This document shows, piece by piece, positions 6,723 to 12,901 of a stretch of 19,944 nt of DNA (position 1 is the first letter of the stretch; each line of letters begins with the position of its first letter). The stretch is from an uncultured Christensenella sp. (GTDB taxonomy: Bacteria; Bacillota; Clostridia; Christensenellales; UBA1242). The DNA lies in NCBI GenBank assembly GCA_905203645.1, contig CAJKWP010000020.1, positions 1-19,944 on the forward strand, written 5' to 3'. Position numbers and translations under genes: made by a program. The notes under the pieces are model-generated. The model searched no databases. It was not told the DNA's origin and saw nothing but the letters and a program-made list of their open reading frames with translations.

Positions 6723-9134
6723 TTAAACCATTTTAAAACAAAGATTATCATTTTCAAGCAATATTCTAATTTCACCAGTTTTATCCAAAACCCCAAGCAA
6801 TATTTTTTCGGCTATTCGGTCTTCGATGTGTTGCTGGATAAATCTTTTCAATGGTCTTGCGCCATAAGTTATGTTTGAGCCATTTCTTACTATATAATCT
6901 TTAACATCCGTATCAAAACTAAGATATAACCCTTGTTTTTGCAAACGCTTGTTCAGATTTTCAAGCATAATAGTGCATATCTTATACAAATCATTTTGCG
7001 ACAATGGATGGAATATGCACACTACGTCGATACGATTTATAAATTCAGGTCTGAATCTGTGTCTGAGTGCATCAAAGTAAATTTGTTCAACGTCGACTGG
7101 TTCGCTGTTTTGACTAAAATTCATTCTGCGTTTTTCAACTTCACTTGCTCCCAAGTTTGTTGTCATGATAATGATTGTATTGTTAAAGTTTACAAGTCTG
7201 CCCTGGCCGTCGGTCAACCTGCCGTCATCAAGTACTTGCAACATTGTGTTGAATATATCTGGGTGTGCTTTTTCGATTTCGTCAAACAAAACCACCGAAT
7301 AAGGTTTTCTTCTTACTTGTTCAGTAAGCTGACCACCTTCGTCATAACCAACATATCCCGGTGGTGCACCGATAAGTTTTGAAACTGAGTGTGCTTCCAT
7401 GTATTCACTCATATCAATTCTTATTATGCTGTTTTCGTCATCAAACATCGCTTCTGCAAGTGCTTTTGACAACTCGGTTTTGCCAACACCAGTTTGCCCC
7501 ATAAACAAGAATGATCCGATTGGGCGTTTTGTATCTTGGAAACCCACACGTGAGCGTCTTATAGCCTTGCTGACAGCCGAAATAGCTTCTTCTTGACCAA
7601 TCACACGCTTGTGCAAAATTTCTTCAAGGTGCAAGAGTTTTTCTTTTTCACTTTCGGTTATCTTGTTGACAGGTATCCCCGTCCACTTTGAAACTATTTC
7701 TGCAATTTCATTTGCAGTAATTACACTTGTCGAATTACTCTTTTTGATAAGTTCTTCACTCAAATCATTTATTTCGTTTTCTATATTTACGATTTGAATT
7801 TGCAACTTTGCCGCTTTTTCATAATTTCTTTGGTTTGATGCCTCATCACGATTTGCAACAAGTTGTTTAAGTTTTTCTTCTTTTTCACGTATAATACTTG
7901 GTTTAAGATTGAAGTTCACCTTTGCTTTGCTGCTTGCTTCATCAACAAGGTCGATTGCTTTGTCTGGCAGACTGCGATCAACAATATATCTGTCAGATAA
8001 TTGAGCTGCGGCGATAATTGCGCTGTCAGAAATTGTCACCTTGTGAAAAGCTTCGTAACTGTCCCGTAAGCCTTTCAAAATTTCGATTGTTTGGTCAACT
8101 GTTGGTGGCTTTATTATAACAGGTTGAAATCTTCTTTCCAATGCCTTGTCTTTTTCGATAAATTTGCGGTACTCGTCGGTGGTAGTGGCACCTATCGTTT
8201 GCATTTCACCACGAGCAAGATAAGGTTTTAACATATCTGCTGGACCTGTTTCACCCTTTTCAGAGCCTGCTTGAACCAAAGTGTGTATTTCGTCAATAAA
8301 AACGATTATATCTTGCCTTTGAGTAATTGTTTCAATAATCTCTTTGAGTTTTTCTTCCATGGCGCCACGATATTTTGTACCCGCCATAAGCCCACCAATT
8401 TCAAGTGAAAAAATAGTTTTATCTTTCAATAATTCTGGCACATTTCCACTTGCTATTGCCAATGCCAAACCTTCTACAACAGCGGTTTTTCCAACACCCG
8501 CTTCGCCAATCAAAATAGGATTATTCTTTGTTTTTCTGCAAAGAATTTCAATTATTCTTTGTATTTCTTCTTCTCTGCCAATAATCGGGTCAATCTTGTG
8601 TTCACGAGCCTTTTGAGTAACGTCTGAGCCTACTTGAAGCAATTTTTCTGGTAATGAACCTTCTTTGCCAATTTCAAGACTTTCTTGTTTTGGACTGTTG
8701 TTTTGAAGAAGTGACAAAAGTCTTGTTTTCAAATCGTTCAAATTGATACGATAATAATTTACCATTATTCTTACAGCAAAACTGCCTGTGCTTGAAATCA
8801 AAGAAAGCAAGATATGTTCAGTTCCAACGTAATTATGCAGCAAATCAACAGCCATTTTTTGCGCAATTTTAAATACTTCTTTGACCCTTGGAGAAAGTTC
8901 AACTTCACCGTCCATGTTGATTTCGTCAGCAGATTGAGCAAAAATCTTTGAAAGATTTTCCCTTGTCATTCCAAACTCCTCAAGCACTTTTGAGGCGATA
9001 TGTTCTTTGTTTGCAACCAATCCATACAAAATATGTTCTGTACCAACTTGATCACTTCCGTATTTCAGTGCAATGTTGGTTGCATCTTCCAAAACTTTTA
9101 AAACGCTGTCAGAAAATTGATTGTCAAGATTCAT
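6723..9134 (-). CDS. clpC: ATP-dependent Clp protease ATP-binding subunit ClpC
   Basis: ClpC is a two-ring AAA+ unfoldase that feeds ClpP; with McsB it degrades arginine-phosphorylated proteins. The 803 residues show two Clp N repeats (about 1-145), Walker A GEAGVGKT at 210-217 and Walker B VFIDE at 278-282 in the first AAA domain, a coiled middle domain with a UVR-like segment (about 415-460, ..NQRNYEKAAKLQ..), Walker A GQTGVGKT at 546-553, the pore loop GYVGYDEG at 593-600 and Walker B VVLFDE at 614-619, and the small C-terminal domain. There is no N-terminal zinc finger, so it is not ClpE. AAAGGAAAG stands 5 bases before the ATG. It follows mcsB by 98 bases that hold a strong palindrome. 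Confidence 0.97.
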   Translation of the reverse strand: MNLDNQFSDSVLKVLEDATNIALKYGSDQVGTEHILYGLVANKEHIASKVLEEFGMTRENLSKIFAQSADEINMDGEVELSPRVKEVFKIAQKMAVDLLHNYVGTEHILLSLISSTGSFAVRIMVNYYRINLNDLKTRLLSLLQNNSPKQESLEIGKEGSLPEKLLQVGSDVTQKAREHKIDPIIGREEEIQRIIEILCRKTKNNPILIGEAGVGKTAVVEGLALAIASGNVPELLKDKTIFSLEIGGLMAGTKYRGAMEEKLKEIIETITQRQDIIVFIDEIHTLVQAGSEKGETGPADMLKPYLARGEMQTIGATTTDEYRKFIEKDKALERRFQPVIIKPPTVDQTIEILKGLRDSYEAFHKVTISDSAIIAAAQLSDRYIVDRSLPDKAIDLVDEASSKAKVNFNLKPSIIREKEEKLKQLVANRDEASNQRNYEKAAKLQIQIVNIENEINDLSEELIKKSNSTSVITANEIAEIVSKWTGIPVNKITESEKEKLLHLEEILHKRVIGQEEAISAVSKAIRRSRVGFQDTKRPIGSFLFMGQTGVGKTELSKALAEAMFDDENSIIRIDMSEYMEAHSVSKLIGAPPGYVGYDEGGQLTEQVRRKPYSVVLFDEIEKAHPDIFNTMLQVLDDGRLTDGQGRLVNFNNTIIIMTTNLGASEVEKRRMNFSQNSEPVDVEQIYFDALRHRFRPEFINRIDVVCIFHPLSQNDLYKICTIMLENLNKRLQKQGLYLSFDTDVKDYIVRNGSNITYGARPLKRFIQQHIEDRIAEKILLGVLDKTGEIRILLENDNLCFKMV

Positions 9135-9150
9135 AAAAACTTTCCTTTAA

Positions 9151-9186
9151 AAAATATATACATAAGAGTACTTATGTATATATTTT
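9151..9186. promoter_or_regulatory. 16-base-pair palindrome directly before the clpC ribosome site
   Basis: AAAATATATACATAAG (9151-9166) and its exact reverse complement (9171-9186) flank the four bases AGTA. The lower edge touches the clpC ribosome site AAAGGAAAG. Only two of 16 pairs are G-C, so as RNA it is a weak hairpin and as DNA a good candidate operator. Confidence 0.6.
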
Positions 9187-9210
9187 AAACAATTTTGATT
9201 TTTGTTACAA
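9182..9210 (-). promoter_or_regulatory. Possible internal promoter of clpC
   Basis: TTGTAA (9205-9210) and TAAAAT (9182-9187) on the minus strand are 17 bases apart. The -10 lies on the edge of the palindrome, so a protein bound there would block it. AT-richness of the gap makes chance matches likely. Confidence 0.4.
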
Positions 9211-9232
9211 CATTTTTGATTGTTTTTTTGCA

Positions 9233-10228
9233 TTATTTTTGTTCAAGCCAATTTTTTATTACTTTCATCCTGAAAATATCGCGTTCGTTGCTTGAAATTT
9301 CCTTTCCATATTCTTCAATAAGATGGGCCGGCTGAATTTTTTCCATCAAAAGATCAATATTTTTGATTTTCAAATCTTTTATATATAGGCACATCCCCAA
9401 TTTTACTTCGGAAATCAGTTTTATGGCTTCATCACAGCTTATTTTATGAGCATTGTTCAAAATTCCCCATGCTCTGCAACATATATCCAAAATTTCGTCT
9501 TTTTGCATTGCAAACAATTCTTGTCTGAATTCTTTTTCCATTTCGCAAATTTTGATAGTTACATTTTGCACGTTTTTTATCAATTCTTCCTCTGACTTGC
9601 CCATTGTATTTTCATTGGAAATTTGATACATATATCCTTTTGCCAAACTTCCTTCACCATAAGCACCCCTGACCGTAAGTCCAAGTTTTGAAACACTTGA
9701 CGCCAAGGAATCAATTTTGCCAAGCATAGTCAGCGCAGGAAGGAAAAGCATAATCGAAGCACGCATTCCAGTTCCCAAATTTGATGGTGACGAAGTCAAA
9801 AAACCAAACTGTTCATCATAAGCTATTGAAAAATTGTCCAAAATAAGTTCGTCGAGTTCATTTATGCGTTTGTAACATTCATCAAGGCACATTCCTGACA
9901 GCACACATTGTTCCCTTATGTGGTCTTCTTCGTTTATCATTACTGACAATCCATCTTTGTAACTTATAGCCAATGAAGAGATATCTTTGTTGTCAAGCAA
10001 TTCTTTGCTTATCAAATGTTTTTCCAAAAGAACAAGGCTTTTTATGTTTGTCATATTTTTAATTTTGAAAAATTCAAAATCTCCAATATTATTCAAAATT
10101 TCATATATTGCCTTTGTTATTGACAACGCTTCATCATAATCGGAAAGTCTATTTGGAAAATTTAGATTTTTTATATTCCTTGCAAGTCGAATACGAGAAG
10201 AAATTACAACATCATCAAAGTCACTCAT
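9233..10228 (-). CDS. mcsB: Protein arginine kinase McsB
   Basis: McsB phosphorylates arginines on proteins, marking them for ClpC-ClpP. The 331 residues contain the phosphagen-kinase signatures: SSRIRLARN at 10-18, NEEDHIREQC at 99-108, SPSNLGTGMRAS around 147-158, TVRGAYGEGS at 185-194 and ISNENTMGKSEEE at 203-215. The arginines contacting ATP in these motifs are kept. Length is a little below the Bacillus protein. Its ATG overlaps the mcsA stop by ATGA, so the two are translationally coupled, as expected because McsA activates McsB. Confidence 0.96.
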   Translation of the reverse strand: MSDFDDVVISSRIRLARNIKNLNFPNRLSDYDEALSITKAIYEILNNIGDFEFFKIKNMTNIKSLVLLEKHLISKELLDNKDISSLAISYKDGLSVMINEEDHIREQCVLSGMCLDECYKRINELDELILDNFSIAYDEQFGFLTSSPSNLGTGMRASIMLFLPALTMLGKIDSLASSVSKLGLTVRGAYGEGSLAKGYMYQISNENTMGKSEEELIKNVQNVTIKICEMEKEFRQELFAMQKDEILDICCRAWGILNNAHKISCDEAIKLISEVKLGMCLYIKDLKIKNIDLLMEKIQPAHLIEEYGKEISSNERDIFRMKVIKNWLEQK

Positions 10229-10641
10229 AACTTTTCTCCCTTCAATTTTGCAAGTTCTTCGTTGAGTTTAACCGCCAATTCATAAAAATGATTTGCTATT
10301 GCGTCATCAATTTGTTTTTCCAGCCTTTCAATTTTTGAAAGTGGATGTTTGCCATGATTTACAACACAACCTTGTAAACTGGAAATAATTGGCAACAGTT
10401 CTTGCTTGAACGTTTGATAGCATTGTGGACATCCAACAAAACCGCTTTGTTTTATTTCGAAAAAAGTAGTTCCGCATTGGCATACTTTTTCATGTTCGTC
10501 ATCAAAAAAAACAGATAAATCCTCGTTCATCCCATTTTTTCCAGCGCACTGAGTGCAAATATAAACTTCTCTGTCTTCACCATTGACCAAAATTTTTGTA
10601 AAAATACTTGCTTGATTTTTACCACATTTTTCACACTTCAT
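10225..10641 (-). CDS. mcsA: McsA, zinc-finger and UVR-domain activator of McsB
   Basis: This 138-residue protein has four cysteine pairs: CEKC at 3-6, CTQC near 29-32, CQC near 54-56 and CPQC near 72-75, which should hold zinc, and a C-terminal UVR helix pair (..AIANHFYELAVKLNEELAKLKGE). This is the McsA architecture; it binds and activates the arginine kinase. The gene is first in mcsA-mcsB-clpC. In most Firmicutes ctsR, the repressor, comes before it; here the upstream neighbour is a DivIVA-like gene, so ctsR has moved or been lost. No strong ribosome site precedes the ATG. Confidence 0.92.
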   Translation of the reverse strand: MKCEKCGKNQASIFTKILVNGEDREVYICTQCAGKNGMNEDLSVFFDDEHEKVCQCGTTFFEIKQSGFVGCPQCYQTFKQELLPIISSLQGCVVNHGKHPLSKIERLEKQIDDAIANHFYELAVKLNEELAKLKGEKL

Positions 10642-10674
10642 ATCTGTTACCCAATAAAACTATATTTTAAATCT

Positions 10675-10703
10675 TGTATAACACTTTTGACTTTACAAGT
10701 CAA
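10675..10703 (-). promoter_or_regulatory. Promoter of mcsA-mcsB-clpC
   Basis: TTGACT (10698-10703) and TATACA (10675-10680) on the minus strand are exactly 17 bases apart. A perfect palindrome covers the -35 box. The leader to the mcsA ATG would be about 26 bases. Confidence 0.75.
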
Positions 10704-10704
10704 A
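10686..10704. promoter_or_regulatory. Inverted AGTCAAA operator on the mcsA promoter
   Basis: TTTGACTT (10686-10693), three bases, and AAGTCAAA (10697-10704) form a perfect 8+3+8 palindrome. Each arm holds AGTCAAA, the heptad known for CtsR sites, but the two are inverted rather than in the tandem order described for CtsR. Confidence 0.6.
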
Positions 10705-10735
10705 CAAAAAAAGCAAAGACAGACTATCTTTGCTT
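10705..10735 (-). terminator. Terminator of the DivIVA-like gene
   Basis: AAGCAAAGA (10711-10719) and TCTTTGCTT (10727-10735) form a 9-pair stem with a 7-base loop. On the minus strand it is followed by a run of seven or more T. It lies 15 bases after the stop at 10751 and directly abuts the mcsA promoter. Confidence 0.85.
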
Positions 10736-10750
10736 GACGTATTTTTGTTT

Positions 10751-11560
10751 TTAATCGTGTTTGAAAAAATCAAATGATTTCATTATTTCGTCCAAATTTT
10801 CTTTGGGATTAACTGCTTCTTTCAAATCAAAACCACTTTCATTTGGACTTGGATAATCATTGTTGTTTTTGGACAAAAAGTTTGTGTACTTGCTTGAAGA
10901 ATCATCTTCTTGAGTCAAAAACTTGTCAGCAAGTGTTTCAAATTTTTCGTTTTTGCCAAGTTCCAAAGAAGATATTGGTTTTATCATGCTTTTTTCTTCA
11001 ATTCGGTTAAGTTCAGTTTGCCCATTTTTCAAATCCTTTGAAACTGGTTTCCTTTCCATCTTTTTGACTTTTGGATCTTTTGTTTCCCCAGAGTATTTTG
11101 ACATCTTTGCAAGAAGAACACGCATTGTATCGTTGTCGCTGCTTATTGCAGAGTTATCATTTTGAATATCTTGTTTTAAAACATTTTCAATAGATTTTTT
11201 AAAATCGTTTAACATTGTTTTGATATTATGAGAATCTTCCAAATCGGGATACTTGTTCGTCATTTCGTTTAAAAGCATTTCCCATCTGTCATAAAGAATG
11301 GATATCTGTTGAATTTTGAGTTTGTACACATTTTTGCTACTGGCTTCAATTTGCTTTGCTTTTTCAATAGCAGCAGTAAGTGCAATAGCAATATTTTCAC
11401 CATTAACTCTTATTTCTTCTTGTTTTTCTTTTATCGCAAAATAATCACCTTCTGCTTTTATGCATCGATTTTTCCATTGCAACAATTCTTTTTGCAATGA
11501 TTCAATGTATGTATCGACTTCCTGTTTTTTATACCCGTTTCTTTCGCTTGCGAATTCCAC
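10751..11560 (-). CDS. DivIVA-domain coiled-coil protein
   Basis: The 269-residue product begins with a short DivIVA-type head (EFASERNGYKKQEVDTYIES), whose GY-x-x-x-E-V-D pattern is the membrane-curvature-binding domain of DivIVA/GpsB. A long coiled coil runs from about residue 20 to 130. A poorly conserved, charged linker follows, and the end has a compact acidic-hydrophobic tail (NPKENLDEIMKSFDFFKHD) that looks like a partner-binding peptide. The GTG at 11560 is chosen because AAAGGAG lies 8 bases before it and the domain starts right after; the frame is open to 11593. It may act in polar growth or division; which role is unknown. It overlaps the end of the membrane gene upstream by 32 bases. 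Confidence 0.75.
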   Translation of the reverse strand: MEFASERNGYKKQEVDTYIESLQKELLQWKNRCIKAEGDYFAIKEKQEEIRVNGENIAIALTAAIEKAKQIEASSKNVYKLKIQQISILYDRWEMLLNEMTNKYPDLEDSHNIKTMLNDFKKSIENVLKQDIQNDNSAISSDNDTMRVLLAKMSKYSGETKDPKVKKMERKPVSKDLKNGQTELNRIEEKSMIKPISSLELGKNEKFETLADKFLTQEDDSSSKYTNFLSKNNNDYPSPNESGFDLKEAVNPKENLDEIMKSFDFFKHD

Positions 11561-12059
11561 CTTTACTCTCCTTTGTTCTGCAAAGATAAACAATAAATAA
11601 GCAAATTATAACAAACAAATACGATGTTTGAACAATCCAAAAATATAGATGGTTCAATTTGAATATTTTTGTTACAACCAATAATACCACTTGACAGAAA
11701 ACAATTGCAAACATTTTTAAGTGAATATTTTGACGAAAAATCAGGTAAAGGCAAAAAAAAGCGAAACAGATAAAAGAAAAATATATCTGAACAGCATACT
11801 GATTCAAACCAAAATAGTAAACCAAAAAACCTGATATACTGCACGCAAAGCAGCAAAATGAAAACAAAATTGCACTGTCACGATAAAAACATATGCCAAC
11901 AAAAACTTGCAAACTTGCAACAAAAAACAAAAACAATGAAAACCAAAGGTCTGCAAATGGCTTGTAGCAAACCAGTCCTATTGTCAAGCAAACTAAATAA
12001 CACAATGACAATAGGACGGTCAAAAACTTTATTGCTTTTGTTCTTTTGATTGTTTCCAC
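11529..12059 (-). CDS. Unrecognised six-helix membrane protein
   Basis: I do not recognise this protein. About six hydrophobic segments run through it: after a short basic start (VETIKRTKAIKF), helices are seen around LTVLLSLCYLVCL, LWFSLFLFFVASL, FSFCCFACSISGFL, FSFICFAFFCLYLIF, IVFCQVVLLVV and FVIICLFIVYL, and the C terminus is strongly basic (GIRKRKKRV). It is rich in Phe and Cys. The start is uncertain: the frame is open up into lgt, and the GTG at 12059 (176 residues, overlapping lgt by 31 bases) is a compromise with no clear ribosome site. The gene sits between lgt and a DivIVA-domain gene and should share their transcript, which hints at an envelope role. Confidence 0.6.
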   Translation of the reverse strand: METIKRTKAIKFLTVLLSLCYLVCLTIGLVCYKPFADLWFSLFLFFVASLQVFVGICFYRDSAILFSFCCFACSISGFLVYYFGLNQYAVQIYFSFICFAFFCLYLIFRQNIHLKMFAIVFCQVVLLVVTKIFKLNHLYFWIVQTSYLFVIICLFIVYLCRTKESKGGIRKRKKRV

Positions 12060-12817
12060 TTTGGTATTAGTTTGAATGAAACAAGCAATATTATACCTGT
12101 CAAAATCATAATCAAACTCAACAACTGGCTGACACGGACAGGGCCCAACATCAAACATTCTGCATTGTCACGAAATTGCTCCAAAATACATCTTACAAGA
12201 CCATAAGACATCAAATAAATCGACATTATGGTACCTATTTGCAAGTTCTTTTTGCTGATTAGATATTGCAAAACTCCAAAAATTACAAAGTCAAAAAAAC
12301 TTTCATAAAAGAACGTAGCCAAATGCCATTCACCGTTTATTTGTGTTGACAAAGGATACCACATAAGACCTGGATCTGTTACTTTGATGCCATAACAACA
12401 GCCTGCAAAAAAGCATCCAATTCTTCCAATGCCTTGACCCAAAACCAATGAAACCGCTGCAACATCTGCCACTTCAAAAAAGTTTTTCTTGAATATCAAG
12501 CAGTACAAAACAACACCCAAAGCACCACCAAGTACACCGCCAAGAATAGCCATTCCACCGCTTCTTATATCAAAAAACTCTGCAAAGGAAAAACTTTTTG
12601 CATCAAAAATGCAATAATATACCCTTGCACCAATAACTGAAAGTGGCAAAACCATCAAAGCCAAAATGTAAATATCATCTGACTTTAAATTTCTGTACTT
12701 TGTGTTATGCGACGCAATAATTATGCCGATCAACATACCTATTGCAATTATTACACCATAAAATTTTATTTCAAGTCCAAACAAACTGAACCCATCGATT
12801 ATATTCATTAAATCCAT
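12029..12817 (-). CDS. lgt: Prolipoprotein diacylglyceryl transferase (Lgt), divergent type
   Basis: Lgt moves diacylglycerol from phosphatidylglycerol to the lipobox cysteine of prelipoproteins in the membrane. The 262-residue protein has the family layout of about seven helices, with KFYGVIIAIG at 18-27, SGGMAILGGVLGG at 86-98, GQGIGRIGCFFAGCCYG at 127-143 and GLVRCILEQFRDN near the end. It is the divergent GCFxxGCCYG branch: the Asn and Glu of the usual RIGNFxNxE are Cys, and the His of the usual HGG is Leu. So the reaction is inferred and another acyl or glycerolipid transfer is possible. ATG 12817 is 6 bases from a perfect -10 box, giving a leaderless transcript; ATG 12808 is the alternative. 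Confidence 0.88.
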   Translation of the reverse strand: MDLMNIIDGFSLFGLEIKFYGVIIAIGMLIGIIIASHNTKYRNLKSDDIYILALMVLPLSVIGARVYYCIFDAKSFSFAEFFDIRSGGMAILGGVLGGALGVVLYCLIFKKNFFEVADVAAVSLVLGQGIGRIGCFFAGCCYGIKVTDPGLMWYPLSTQINGEWHLATFFYESFFDFVIFGVLQYLISKKNLQIGTIMSIYLMSYGLVRCILEQFRDNAECLMLGPVRVSQLLSLIMILTGIILLVSFKLIPKWKQSKEQKQ

Positions 12818-12823
12818 GTTAAT

Positions 12824-12852
12824 ATTATATGTTGAACAATCAATAAAGTCAA
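12824..12852 (-). promoter_or_regulatory. Promoter of lgt, predicting a leaderless mRNA
   Basis: TTGACT (12847-12852) and TATAAT (12824-12829) on the minus strand are 17 bases apart. Six bases (12818-12823) then lead to the ATG at 12817, so transcription should start at the start codon. The -35 box touches the T-run of the terminator before it. Confidence 0.75.
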
Positions 12853-12853
12853 A

Positions 12854-12889
12854 AAAAATATCAAGAATATAAGCATTCTTGATATTTTT
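12854..12889 (-). terminator. Terminator of the triple-repeat protein gene
   Basis: AAAAATATCAAGAAT (12854-12868) and its exact complement (12875-12889) form a 15-pair stem with a 6-base loop, ending in a T-run on the minus strand. It starts 13 bases after the stop of the 630-residue gene. Confidence 0.85.
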
Positions 12890-12901
12890 GTTTTGTATTT
12901 T

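Noticed and set aside
10686..10704. A standard tandem CtsR site
   Set aside because: Only one AGTCAAA exists per strand in the correct order; the second is inverted, so it is not the described CtsR arrangement.
11563..11856. 97-codon minus-strand frame inside the membrane gene
   Set aside because: It overlaps the six-helix protein in another frame and lacks a ribosome site; the longer frame is fully hydrophobic in a regular helix pattern.
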